A DNA stretch of 64,000 nucleotides from Pseudomonas nitroreducens NBRC 12694 (GTDB taxonomy: Bacteria; Pseudomonadota; Gammaproteobacteria; Pseudomonadales; Pseudomonadaceae), in the NCBI RefSeq assembly GCF_002091755.1, contig NZ_BDAI01000001.1, forward strand, positions 372,001-436,000. The letters run 5' to 3'. This document shows, piece after piece, positions 36,261 to 44,518 of the stretch. Within the stretch, counting starts at the first letter, position 1. The number at the start of each line of letters is the position of its first letter. The position numbers and the translations under genes are program-made. The notes below the pieces were generated by a model. That model was given only the letters and a program-made list of their open reading frames with translations, made no database searches and was not told the DNA's origin.

Positions 36261-36270
36261 GTGTACACAA
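36261..36270. promoter_or_regulatory. GntR operator candidate GTGTACACAA
   Basis: Matches 8 of 10 positions of TTGTATACAA, and contains the perfect 8-mer palindrome GTGTACAC. It lies 90 bases before the gntR start; likely autoregulatory. Confidence 0.55.
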
Positions 36271-36420
36271 AGTGGCCACTATCGTGCAGCCGTCATGATC
36301 GACTCGCCGGCAACCCCAGAGCCCCAGGGCACAGGAGCTTGGCCAAGGCCAACCTGCGACCATTCCGACGCTTTGCTTGTAAAAATCTTTCAGCAAGACA
36401 CTAAACATTATTTGAACTTT

Positions 36421-36430
36421 TTGTACACAA
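36421..36430. promoter_or_regulatory. GntR operator candidate TTGTACACAA
   Basis: Matches 9 of 10 positions of TTGTATACAA. It lies 3 bases before a likely -10 (GCATAATC region) of the purine permease, where binding would block RNA polymerase. Confidence 0.65.
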
Positions 36431-36566
36431 CTGCATAATCGCGGCGTGACTTCCTGACCCAAAGGTCAACATTCACACCCTCACAACTCTTTCCGTTAGC
36501 GCAAGGGACGCAGGTGAACCAGCCGACGGCAAGGGACCAACAACAAGAGCGTTGAGGAGTACCGCT

Positions 36567-37913
36567 GTGGAAAGCACCAAACAAGAACAACAAGCCTTTG
36601 CATCCAGTCCCCCCGCCACCGGCCTGCTCGAACGCCTGTTCAAGCTGAGCCAGCATGGCACCACCGTGAAGACCGAACTCGCCGCGGGTCTCACGACTTT
36701 CATCACCATGGCGTACATCATCTTCGTCAACCCCAACATCATGGCCGACGCGGGCATCGATCACGGCGCCGCCTTCGTGGCTACCTGCCTGGCCGCCGCG
36801 CTGGGCTGCTTCCTCATGGGCCTGTACGCCAACTGGCCGGTGGGCCTGGCGCCGGGCATGGGCCTCAACGCTTTCTTCACCTACACCGTGGTCAAGACCA
36901 TGAACTACAGCTGGGAGATCGCACTGGGTGCAGTGTTCATCTCCGGTATCGCGTTCATGATCCTGACCTTCTCGCGCATTCGCGAGTGGCTGCTCAATAG
37001 CATCCCGGTCAGCCTGCGCTTCGCCATGGGCGCCGGCGTCGGCCTGTTCCTCGGCCTGATCGGCCTGAAAACCGCCGGCATCGTGGTTGCCAGCCCCGCC
37101 ACCCTGGTTCACCTGGGTGACCTGACCAGCCCCGGCCCGCTGCTCGCCGCCATCTGCTTCCTGATGATCGCGGTGCTGGAATACCGCCGCGTGTTCGGCG
37201 GCATCCTGATCAGCATCCTCACTGTCACCGTGGCCGGCATCGCCTTAGGGATAGTCAAGTTCGGCGGCGTGTTCTCCATGCCGCCGAGCCTGGCGCCGAC
37301 CTTCCTGGCGATGGATATCTCCGGCGCGTTCAACGTGACCATGATCAGCGTGATCCTGGCCTTCCTCTTCGTGCATATGTTCGACACCGCCGGCACCCTG
37401 ATGGGCGTAGCCCAGCGCGCGCACCTGGTGCGCGAGGACGGTCGCATCGAGAACCTGTCGAAAGCGATGAAGGCCGACAGCACCTCCAGTGCCTTCGGCG
37501 CGGTGCTCGGCGTACCGCCAGTGACCAGCTACGTCGAGAGCGCGGCCGGTGTCGCCGCCGGTGGCCGTACTGGACTGACCGCCGTGGTAGTCGGCGTGCT
37601 GTTCGTCGCGGCGATGTTCTTCGCCCCGTTGGCCGGCATGATCCCCGCCTACGCCACCGCCGGCGCGCTGATCTACGTTGCGATGCTGATGATGGGCGGT
37701 ATGGCCCACATCGACTGGAACGAGCACACCGAGACCATCCCGGCGATCGTCACCGTGATCATGATGCCGCTGACCTTCTCGGTCGCCGACGGTATCGCGC
37801 TGGGCTTCGTGACCTACGTGGCGATGAAGGTATTCACCGGCCGCCACAAGGACGTGACCATCAGCCTGTACGCGCTGTGTGCGATCTTCGTGGCGAAGTT
37901 CATCTTCCTCTGA
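36567..37913 (+). CDS. NCS2/AzgA-type purine permease
   Basis: This 448-residue transporter has about 12-14 membrane helices and the AzgA/PbuG hallmarks AGLTTFITMAYIIFVNPNIMADAG, NWPVGLAPGMGLNAFFTYTVV, HMFDTAGTLMGVAQRAHL and GVPPVTSYVESAAGVAAGGRTGLTA. Such proteins import adenine, guanine or hypoxanthine with protons. The start is GTG 36567 with GAGGAG 8 bases upstream. It is divergent from the GntR regulator. Import of guanine or hypoxanthine would supply GuaD and XdhAB. Confidence 0.9.
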   Translation: MESTKQEQQAFASSPPATGLLERLFKLSQHGTTVKTELAAGLTTFITMAYIIFVNPNIMADAGIDHGAAFVATCLAAALGCFLMGLYANWPVGLAPGMGLNAFFTYTVVKTMNYSWEIALGAVFISGIAFMILTFSRIREWLLNSIPVSLRFAMGAGVGLFLGLIGLKTAGIVVASPATLVHLGDLTSPGPLLAAICFLMIAVLEYRRVFGGILISILTVTVAGIALGIVKFGGVFSMPPSLAPTFLAMDISGAFNVTMISVILAFLFVHMFDTAGTLMGVAQRAHLVREDGRIENLSKAMKADSTSSAFGAVLGVPPVTSYVESAAGVAAGGRTGLTAVVVGVLFVAAMFFAPLAGMIPAYATAGALIYVAMLMMGGMAHIDWNEHTETIPAIVTVIMMPLTFSVADGIALGFVTYVAMKVFTGRHKDVTISLYALCAIFVAKFIFL

Positions 37914-37941
37914 GCCGCCGCCGCGTCTGATAGAAACTAAG

Positions 37942-37968
37942 ACCCCGGCGATTGCCGGGGTTTTGGTT
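37942..37968 (+). terminator. terminator of the purine permease gene
   Basis: Stem ACCCCGGC / GCCGGGGT with a 4-base loop, followed by TTTTGGTTT, 28 bases after the stop. Confidence 0.85.
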
Positions 37969-38010
37969 TCCGTTCGCGGCCTGATCAAATCCTGAACCGC
38001 TGTATCGTGA

Positions 38011-39804
38011 TCAGGACGAGGCGTCAGGGACCCTCACTTTGAAACTGAACTCCGTGCCGACGCCCAGGCGACTCTTGACGCTAATGTCGCCCCCCATCAG
38101 TGTCACCAGGCTTTTGCACAAGGCCAGCCCCAGTCCAGACCCCCCTTGTCCGATACGCAGCCCATCGAGATCATAGGAAAACGGCTCGAAAAGATGCGCC
38201 AACTCGACATCGGAAATGCCAACTCCCGTGTCGATCACATCCACCTGAACCTCTACCATTCCCTGGCCCTTCCCCCTGGCGCAAAGCCGCACAATCACGC
38301 TTCCCTGCTCAGTGAACTTGACCGCGTTGCCCAACAGATTCTCCATTATCTGCCGCAGACGTGGCGCGTCGCACCAGACTCGCGGCTGCAGAGCAAGGTC
38401 GAAGTTGGTTTCCAGGCTTATTCCCTTGGAGGCGGCAGAGTCGGCTACCGATTCAACCTGACGGGAGACCAGCGTTCGTAAATCGGTCTCTTCCATGTTC
38501 AATTGAAGCCGCCCGGATTTGGCCCGATTGAGTAACTGCAGGTCGTCCAGAACATGCAACAGATTGCTGGCCTGCGAGCGGGCGACCAGCAGGGGTTCGC
38601 GCCGGCGCCTGGCGTCGTCCTGATTCAGTGCAAGGTCAATCATGGCGACAATGGTCTGGATAGGTCCCTGCATCTCGCTCCCCATCCCCGCCAGGAACTG
38701 CGTCTTTCCCCTGCTGATGGATTCAATGCGGGCATTGGCATTGCGCAACGCGCGGACCAGATCATCCTGGTCGGTGATATTGATCGCCCCGCAAATAGCA
38801 CCCAGCAACGTTCCGGTGCCGTCTCGATACGGCCGCCCCCAATGATGGAATACCCTGCGGCCCTTGACCGTACGCAACTCGACATCCGAGTCGTAAGGTT
38901 CGCCTCGCGCAATATTCGCAATCATCCTTTCGCGAAGAAAGTCCCACTCATTGGAGTCGCTAAAAACCCCCAACTCGCCGACCCAACTGCCAACGACGGC
39001 CTCCAGGGGCAACCCCAGATAGCTCAACGCCGTTGCATTGCAGTAGCGCACCCGACCATCCAGCCCACGCACGCTCATCGGGTAGGGAAGCGAGTCGATC
39101 ATGTGGCGCAGAAGCTCGAATTCCCGCTTCTGCTCATCGTCAAGCTCCGATTCACCTCCCCCCTCTTCCTTTGCGCCTCCCTCGACCAGCCCGTGGCGCC
39201 GGCCGATATCGACCAGCTCCACCAGCGATTTGGCGTGCAGCTTCTGCATAAGACGCACCTTGTAGGTGCTCACGGTCTTGTCGCTGATGGACAACTGATC
39301 GGCGATGGCAATGTTGCTCAAGCCTTGGGCCAGCAATTGCAGCACGCTCAGTTCACGCACCGAAAGGTCCTTGAGCAGACCGCCATGCCCCGCCTCCTCC
39401 GCAGCATTCACACTGCCCAGGGCGTGGCTGGGGAAGTAGCTGTGCCCCTGGGCGATGGCTCGCACCGCCTCGCGCACGGCCTGCGGGTCCTCCTGCTTGC
39501 TGACGAAGCCGGCAGCGCCGGCCGTCAGGCAGCGGCCGGCGAAATACTCGGAGTCCTGGGAAGTGAGCACCAGCACCTTGACCGGCGACTCCTGGGCCAC
39601 CAGGCGTTGCAGTACCTCCAGGCCACCCAGCCGCGGAATCGACAGTTCGAGGATCATCAGGTCCGGCTTGCACAGGCGCGCCTGGTGCAACGCATCGGGG
39701 CCGTTGTCCGCCTCGCCGACTACCTCGTGCCGGTCCGCCTCCATCATCAGGCGCAGCGCATGGCGGGTAACCGGTTGTTCATCGACGATCAGGATTCTGC
39801 TCAT
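38011..39804 (-). CDS. response regulator-HTH-PAS-histidine kinase hybrid lacking phospho-acceptor residues
   Basis: This 597-residue soluble protein has an unusual order: receiver (1-125), LuxR-type HTH (147-192, LSVRELSVLQLLAQGLSNIAIADQLSISDKTVSTYKVRL), PAS (about 228-345), dimerisation helix (about 363-435) and HATPase_c (about 475-593; ENLLGNAVKF, DTGVGI, GSGLGLAL). The receiver phospho-Asp is Glu53 (PDLMILELSIPRLGG) and the kinase H-box reads FLAGMGSEMQGP, with Ser376 at the His position. The receiver Thr81 and Lys103 and the ATP-lid glycines are kept. It may therefore be a permanently active-like DNA-binding protein with a nucleotide- or PAS-sensing module. It sits between purine genes on the minus strand and, by eye, is less G/C-biased than neighbours. 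The ATG 39804 gives a proper receiver start. Confidence 0.85.
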   Translation of the reverse strand: MSRILIVDEQPVTRHALRLMMEADRHEVVGEADNGPDALHQARLCKPDLMILELSIPRLGGLEVLQRLVAQESPVKVLVLTSQDSEYFAGRCLTAGAAGFVSKQEDPQAVREAVRAIAQGHSYFPSHALGSVNAAEEAGHGGLLKDLSVRELSVLQLLAQGLSNIAIADQLSISDKTVSTYKVRLMQKLHAKSLVELVDIGRRHGLVEGGAKEEGGGESELDDEQKREFELLRHMIDSLPYPMSVRGLDGRVRYCNATALSYLGLPLEAVVGSWVGELGVFSDSNEWDFLRERMIANIARGEPYDSDVELRTVKGRRVFHHWGRPYRDGTGTLLGAICGAINITDQDDLVRALRNANARIESISRGKTQFLAGMGSEMQGPIQTIVAMIDLALNQDDARRRREPLLVARSQASNLLHVLDDLQLLNRAKSGRLQLNMEETDLRTLVSRQVESVADSAASKGISLETNFDLALQPRVWCDAPRLRQIMENLLGNAVKFTEQGSVIVRLCARGKGQGMVEVQVDVIDTGVGISDVELAHLFEPFSYDLDGLRIGQGGSGLGLALCKSLVTLMGGDISVKSRLGVGTEFSFKVRVPDASS

Positions 39805-39893
39805 GCCACTTCTCACGAATTCGGTATCTCTCCTTCTAGTCCAACTACCGCGTTTGCGCCCATAAAACCCAGGCATATTGCTGAATGACGGGC

Positions 39894-39920
39894 AAAAAAA
39901 AGCCCGCAGTGTGGGCGGGC
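39894..39920 (-). terminator. terminator of hiuH
   Basis: Reading the minus strand, stem GCCCGC / GCGGGC with a 7-base loop is followed by eight T. It separates hiuH from the downstream hybrid regulator. Confidence 0.85.
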
Positions 39921-39967
39921 CGAGGAAGACTCCACGAAGAGTCCGGGGGAAGACCTACGGGCGGGGA

Positions 39968-40321
39968 CTAGCTACCGCGATAGGTGGAATAGCTGTAGGG
40001 GGAAATCAGCAGCGGCACATGGTAGTGGTCGCTTTCCGAGGCAATGCCGAAGCGCAGCACGACCTGGTCGAGGAACGCCGGCTTGGGCAGCTCCACGCCA
40101 CGGGCGCGGTAGTAGTCGCCGGCATTGAACAGCAGCTGGTAGACGCCGGCGCGGAAATCCTCGCCCTGCAGCAGCGGCTCGTCGCAGCGGCCGTCATCAT
40201 TGGTCACGCGGGTGGCGATCAGCTCGAGCTGCTGGCCCTCGACACGGAACAGTTCGATCTTGATGCCATGGCCCGGGCAGCCGTGGGCGGAATCCAGTAC
40301 GTGAGTGGTCAAGCGTCCCAT
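39968..40321 (-). CDS. hiuH: 5-hydroxyisourate hydrolase (transthyretin-like)
   Basis: This 117-residue protein hydrolyses 5-hydroxyisourate, the product of urate oxidation, to OHCU. Active-site residues of the family are present: His7 in TTHVLD, Arg45 in DDGRCDEPL, the HYHVPLL His residues (99, 101) and the C-terminal YRGS. It has no signal peptide, so it is cytoplasmic. It is divergent from puuE-uraD-allA-puuD across a region carrying two TTGTATACAA sites. Confidence 0.95.
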   Translation of the reverse strand: MGRLTTHVLDSAHGCPGHGIKIELFRVEGQQLELIATRVTNDDGRCDEPLLQGEDFRAGVYQLLFNAGDYYRARGVELPKPAFLDQVVLRFGIASESDHYHVPLLISPYSYSTYRGS

Positions 40322-40456
40322 GGGCTATCGGTGTCTGACGGCGGCGCCGGCGGACACCTTCCTCCTCTGTCTTGTTGATCGATATCGGCGCACTGCTCCA
40401 TTGAACAGTACGCGGGTGCTTTTGGTCGGACCGAATATACCCAGCGACATGATCAA

Positions 40457-40466
40457 TTGTATACAA
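40457..40466. promoter_or_regulatory. GntR operator TTGTATACAA (hiuH side)
   Basis: Perfect 10-bp palindrome 136 bases before the hiuH start. Identical to the sites at 40650 and 44361. Confidence 0.75.
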
Positions 40467-40649
40467 AAAAGTGTTCCATCACGGCAAAAAGCAGCTTTTC
40501 CCGAACCTGTACCGGCGTGCAGAAGCAGCCAACCATCAGCCGCAGACTGCGCCATTGCATGGCATCCAGCGCATTCGCAGCAACCGCGGGGGAGGCCGAT
40601 GGATTGAAACGACCGTTGCGCGGATTGTATTTACAGACCGCCCGACATT

Positions 40650-40659
40650 TTGTATACAA
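40650..40659. promoter_or_regulatory. GntR operator TTGTATACAA (puuE side)
   Basis: Perfect 10-bp palindrome 71 bases before the puuE start, in the context TTTTGTATACAATG. It may overlap the puuE -10 element (TACAAT). Confidence 0.75.
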
Positions 40660-40729
40660 TGCACACATCACGGCAGCGCACGGTCTACCGACCCGGCGCC
40701 GACCGCCAACCACAAGAAGGAACACTGCA

Positions 40730-41665
40730 GTGAGCGCTGACTATCCACGCGACCTGATCGGTTACGGCAACAACATTCCCCACCCGCACTGGCCGAACGA
40801 TGCGCGCATCGCCCTCTCCTTCGTCCTCAACTACGAGGAAGGCGGCGAGCGCAACATCCTGCACGGGGATGCCGAGTCCGAAGCCTTCCTCTCCGAGATG
40901 GTCGCCGCCCAGCCGCTCAAGGGCGAGCGCAACATGTGCATGGAATCGCTCTACGAATACGGCAGCCGTGCCGGCGTATGGCGCCTGCTCAAGCTCTTCA
41001 AAAAGTACGACCTGCCGCTCACCGTGTTCGCCGTGGCCATGGCCGCCCAGCGCCACCCGGAAGCGATCCGCCAGATGGTCGCCGACGGCCACGAGATCTG
41101 CAGCCACGGCTACCGCTGGATCGACTACCAGTACATGGACGAGGCGCAGGAACGCGAACACATGTTCGAGGCCGTGCGCATCCTCACCGAGCTGACCGGC
41201 CAGCGCCCGCAGGGCTGGTACACCGGCCGCCTGGGCCCGAACACCCGCCGCATCGTCCGCGAGGACGGCAACTTCCTCTACGACTCCGACACCTACGACG
41301 ACGACCTGCCCTACTGGGACCCGGCGAGCACCGCCGAGAAACCGCACCTGGTGATCCCCTACACGCTGGACACCAACGACATGCGCTTCACCCAGGTGCA
41401 GGGCTTCAACAAGGGCGACGACTTCTTCGAATACCTCAAGGACGCCTTCGACGTGCTCTACGCCGAGGGTGCCGAGGGCGCGCCGAAAATGCTCTCCATC
41501 GGCATGCACTGCCGCCTGCTGGGCCGTCCGGCGCGCATGGCCTCGCTGGAGCGCTTCATCCAGTACGTTAAGGGTCACGAGAAGGTGTGGATCACCCGCC
41601 GCGTCGACATCGCCAAGCACTGGCACGAGAACCACCCGTTCAAAGCGCAGGAGAACAAGGCATGA
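40730..41665 (+). CDS. puuE: PuuE-type allantoinase
   Basis: This 311-residue enzyme of the polysaccharide-deacetylase fold opens allantoin to allantoate and is unrelated to amidohydrolase-type allantoinases. The family segments YPRDLIGYGNNIPHPHWPNDARIALSFVLNYEEGGERN, GHEICSHGYRWIDYQ and MLSIGMHCRLLGRPARM are present. The start is GTG 40730, preceded by AGAAGG at 9 bases; the longer upstream frame is promoter DNA. Its stop overlaps the uraD start (ATGA). Confidence 0.95.
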   Translation: MSADYPRDLIGYGNNIPHPHWPNDARIALSFVLNYEEGGERNILHGDAESEAFLSEMVAAQPLKGERNMCMESLYEYGSRAGVWRLLKLFKKYDLPLTVFAVAMAAQRHPEAIRQMVADGHEICSHGYRWIDYQYMDEAQEREHMFEAVRILTELTGQRPQGWYTGRLGPNTRRIVREDGNFLYDSDTYDDDLPYWDPASTAEKPHLVIPYTLDTNDMRFTQVQGFNKGDDFFEYLKDAFDVLYAEGAEGAPKMLSIGMHCRLLGRPARMASLERFIQYVKGHEKVWITRRVDIAKHWHENHPFKAQENKA

Positions 41666-42177
41666 GCCGCTTCCAGACCCTGACCCCGGCCAGCCTCGAC
41701 CGCGCCGCCTTCGTCGCCACCTTCGCCGACATCTACGAGCACTCCCCGTGGGTCGCCGAGAAGGCCTATGACCTGGGCGTCGACGACAGTCTGAACGACA
41801 TCGAACTGCTGCAGCAACGCATGGCCGACATCCTCCTGTCCGCCAGCCATGAAGCGCAGCTGGCGCTGATCAACGCGCACCCGGACCTCGCCGGCAAGGC
41901 CGCGATCCGTGGTGAGCTGACCGCCTCCAGCACCGCCGAACAGGCCGGTGCCGGTATCCAGGACTGCACCGCCGAAGAATTCGCCCGCTTCACCGAACTC
42001 AACGATGCGTACAAGGCCAAGTTCGGCTTCCCCTTCATCAAGGCGGTGAAGGGCAGCAACCGCCACCAGATCCTGGCTGCGTTCGAAGAACGCATCCACA
42101 ACACGCCGGAGCAGGAGTTCCAGACCGCCCTGGCGGAGATCAACAAGATCGCGATGTTCCGCCTGCAGCAGCTCTGA
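41662..42177 (+). CDS. uraD: OHCU decarboxylase
   Basis: This 171-residue protein decarboxylates 2-oxo-4-hydroxy-4-carboxy-5-ureidoimidazoline to S-allantoin. The catalytic His lies in INAHPDLAGKAA, and the family segments YEHSPWVAEKA and KFGFPFIKAVKG follow. It is coupled to puuE by a 4-base overlap. In PAO1 an allantoicase gene follows at this point; here only 69 bases separate uraD from allA. Confidence 0.95.
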   Translation: MSRFQTLTPASLDRAAFVATFADIYEHSPWVAEKAYDLGVDDSLNDIELLQQRMADILLSASHEAQLALINAHPDLAGKAAIRGELTASSTAEQAGAGIQDCTAEEFARFTELNDAYKAKFGFPFIKAVKGSNRHQILAAFEERIHNTPEQEFQTALAEINKIAMFRLQQL

Positions 42178-42246
42178 GCCAGCGGACCTTCACTCCCCCT
42201 CCCCTGGGAAGGGGCCCATGCGAATAACGAAATAAGAAGACCAGCC

Positions 42247-42753
42247 ATGCGTACCCTGAAGATCGAGCCATTGACCAAGGAAGCCTTCGCCCCGTTCGGT
42301 GATGTCATCGAGACCGAAGGCAGCGACTTTTTCATGATCAACAACGGCTCCACCCGCCGTTATCACAAGCTCGCCACCGTCGAAACGGCGCAGCCCGATG
42401 ACCAGGCGATCATCAGCATCTTCAGCGCCGAATCCCTGGAGATGCCCTTGCGCATCCGCATGCTGGAACGTCACCCGCAGGGCAGCCAGGCGTTCATTCC
42501 GCTGCTCGGCAACCCCTTTCTGATCGTGGTCGCGCCCCTTGGCGATGTACCTGTATCGGGCCTCGTCCGCGCTTTCCTGTCCAACGGCAAGCAGGGCGTC
42601 AATTACCACCGCGGCGTCTGGCACCACCCGGTGCTGACGATCGAAAAGCGGGATGACTTCCTGGTGGTCGATCGCAGCGGTTCTGGCAACAACTGCGACG
42701 AGCATTTCTTCACCGAGGACGAACAGCTCCTCCTCGACCCCCAAGCAAACTAA
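42247..42753 (+). CDS. allA: ureidoglycolate lyase
   Basis: This 168-residue cupin-type enzyme splits ureidoglycolate to glyoxylate and urea. Family segments LTKEAFAPFGDVIE, SIFSAESLEMPLRIRMLERHPQGSQAFIPL and NYHRGVWHHPVLTI (substrate and metal region) are clear. It follows uraD and precedes puuD by 53 bases. Its presence implies a supply of ureidoglycolate although no allantoicase is encoded beside it. Confidence 0.94.
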   Translation: MRTLKIEPLTKEAFAPFGDVIETEGSDFFMINNGSTRRYHKLATVETAQPDDQAIISIFSAESLEMPLRIRMLERHPQGSQAFIPLLGNPFLIVVAPLGDVPVSGLVRAFLSNGKQGVNYHRGVWHHPVLTIEKRDDFLVVDRSGSGNNCDEHFFTEDEQLLLDPQAN

Positions 42754-42806
42754 TAAGAGAGGCCCGCCTGCCGCGACGGCGGCACCCGGGCAAGAGGTAA
42801 AAAACT

Positions 42807-44144
42807 GTGGAAGCACATCTCATCGAATGGCTGAACCTGCTGGTCCGCTGGGTCCACATGATTGTGGGCATTGCCTGGATCGGCGCTTCGTTCTACTTCG
42901 TCTGGCTGGAGAACAACCTCAATCGCGCCAACCCGCGCGAGGGGCTTTCCGGTGATCTCTGGGCGATCCATGGTGGCGGCATCTACCACCTGGAGAAGTA
43001 CAAGCTCGCCCCGCCGAAAATGCCGGACAACCTGCACTGGTTCAAATGGGAGGCCTACTCCACCTGGATGTCGGGTGTCTGCCTGCTGACCATCGTGTTC
43101 TACCTGAACCCGACCCTGTACCTGATCGCCCCGGGCAGCGACCTGGCTCCGGCCGCCGCCGTGGCCATCGGCATCGGCTCGCTGATCGCCGGCTGGTTCG
43201 TCTACAGCACCCTGTGCGATTCGCCGCTGGGCAAGAAACCCGCCCTGCTCGGCGCCATCCTGTTCGGCCTGCTGGTCCTCGCCGCCTACCTGCTCAGCCA
43301 GGTGTTCAGCGGTCGCGGTGCCTACCTGCACGTGGGCGCCATCATCGGCACCATCATGGTGGGCAACGTGTTCCGCGTGATCATGCCGGCCCAGCGCGCG
43401 CTGGTTAAGGCCATCGAGGAAGGCCGCGAGCCCGACCCGGTACTACCGGCAAAAGGCCTGCTGCGTTCGCGCCACAACAACTACTTCACCCTGCCGGTGC
43501 TGTTCATCATGATCAGCAACCACTTCCCGAGCACCTACGGCAGCCACTACAACTGGCTGATCCTGACCTGCATCGCGGCTCTGGCAGTGATCGTGCGTCA
43601 CTACTTCAACACCCGCCACGAAGGCAATGGCATGGCCTGGGCCCTGCCCGCCGGCGCCGTCGGCATGATCGCCCTGGCCTTCGTCACCGGCCCGAACTGG
43701 CCAACCAGCGACGCCTCCTCTACCGCGCAAGCTCAGAAGATCGAGTACCAGCCGCTGCCGGAAACCGCCGTTGGCGGCAAGACCCCGGCCGAACGCGCCA
43801 AGGACGAGGAAGCCGCCAAGGCCGCTGCCGCCCAGCAGGCTCAGGCCGCTCCGACCCAGGCGTCCACCGCCGCGGGCTCGACCGAAGGCTTCGACAAGGT
43901 CCATCACGTCATCCAGGAACGCTGCGCCGTCTGCCACTCGGCCAAGCCGACCAGCAATCTGTTCAGTACCGCGCCGGCCGGCGTGATGTTCGACACCCCG
44001 CAGCAGATCCAGCAGCTCGCCCCGCGCATCCAGGCGCAGGCCGTGGCTTCGCAGGTCATGCCGCTGGGCAACATCACGCAGATGACCCCGGAAGAGCGCA
44101 AGCTCGTTGGAGACTGGATCTCCAAGGGTGCCCAGGTTAATTGA
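42807..44144 (+). CDS. puuD: membrane urate hydroxylase PuuD with C-terminal cytochrome c
   Basis: This 445-residue protein has about eight membrane helices (PuuD domain, about 1-300), a periplasmic Ala/Pro/Gln-rich linker (about 305-355) and a C-terminal c-type haem domain with CAVCH (haem attachment) and a Met ligand candidate in QVMPLGNITQM. Members of this family convert urate to 5-hydroxyisourate and pass electrons to the respiratory chain, avoiding peroxide. GTG 42807 has AAGAGG 8 bases upstream. It completes the urate step missing between XdhB and HiuH; no soluble uricase is present. Confidence 0.93.
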   Translation: MEAHLIEWLNLLVRWVHMIVGIAWIGASFYFVWLENNLNRANPREGLSGDLWAIHGGGIYHLEKYKLAPPKMPDNLHWFKWEAYSTWMSGVCLLTIVFYLNPTLYLIAPGSDLAPAAAVAIGIGSLIAGWFVYSTLCDSPLGKKPALLGAILFGLLVLAAYLLSQVFSGRGAYLHVGAIIGTIMVGNVFRVIMPAQRALVKAIEEGREPDPVLPAKGLLRSRHNNYFTLPVLFIMISNHFPSTYGSHYNWLILTCIAALAVIVRHYFNTRHEGNGMAWALPAGAVGMIALAFVTGPNWPTSDASSTAQAQKIEYQPLPETAVGGKTPAERAKDEEAAKAAAAQQAQAAPTQASTAAGSTEGFDKVHHVIQERCAVCHSAKPTSNLFSTAPAGVMFDTPQQIQQLAPRIQAQAVASQVMPLGNITQMTPEERKLVGDWISKGAQVN

Positions 44145-44165
44145 GCCTGCGGCACGGCCAGAAGA

Positions 44166-44192
44166 ACCGCACCTTCGGGTGCGGTTTTTTTA
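44166..44192 (+). terminator. terminator of the puuE-uraD-allA-puuD operon
   Basis: Stem AACCGCACC / GGTGCGGTT closed by a TTCG tetraloop, followed by TTTTT, 22 bases after the puuD stop. Confidence 0.93.
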
Positions 44193-44360
44193 TGTCTGTA
44201 CAAAAGTCCGGCATGGCTCGGCGGGTCCGCGATTGCCATCCGCTGCCCCCTTGAAACAAAAAATGTAGTCCACTCGACCAATGGCTACAGAATTGCTGAA
44301 ACCAGGAAACACGCGACCTAGAGCCATCCAGCACTGCAGAGACAAAACATGACCGACGAG

Positions 44361-44370
44361 TTGTATACAA
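44361..44370. promoter_or_regulatory. GntR operator TTGTATACAA (NCS2 permease)
   Basis: Perfect 10-bp palindrome 8 bases upstream of the permease -35 element. Confidence 0.75.
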
Positions 44371-44377
44371 AAATCGA

Positions 44378-44406
44378 TTGAACGTAATACACATCGCGTT
44401 TATAAA
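44378..44406 (+). promoter_or_regulatory. sigma-70 promoter of the NCS2 permease gene
   Basis: TTGAAC (44378-44383) and TATAAA (44401-44406) are spaced by exactly 17 bases. The start codon lies 113 bases past the -10, leaving a leader of about 105 nt. Confidence 0.7.
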
Positions 44407-44518
44407 GTCCCGCACCGCTTCACCCGCTCGGCCCCGGGGGTGAGATCGGCCAGTACTTCCCGGTTGTCGTGCCCGTCCGGCAACCAGCGACTGACAACAA
44501 TAAAAACCGAGGTGTTGC

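Larger units (their letters stand above)
36172..36566. other. divergent gntR / purine permease intergenic region
   Basis: About 395 bases without a gene. It holds two TTGTAYACAA-type sites (36261 and 36421) and a possible -10 (CATAAT, 36434-36439) for the permease just right of the second site. No small ORF with a good ribosome site was seen. Confidence 0.6.
40322..40729. other. divergent hiuH / puuE regulatory region
   Basis: About 408 bases, A/T-richer than the flanks, with two perfect TTGTATACAA palindromes at 40457 and 40650. An open frame spans it as an upstream extension of puuE, but the codon use and lack of conservation signs do not support translation. Confidence 0.6.
44145..44518. 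other. intergenic region before the NCS2 permease
   Basis: About 374 bases without a gene. It contains the puuD terminator, one TTGTATACAA operator (44361) and a good sigma-70 promoter (44378-44406). The 45-base stretch after the operator is distinctly A/T-rich. Confidence 0.6.

Noticed and set aside
40457..40729. Upstream in-frame extension of puuE
   Set aside because: It covers the regulatory region with two operators; the GTG at 40730 has the ribosome site and gives the conserved PuuE start.
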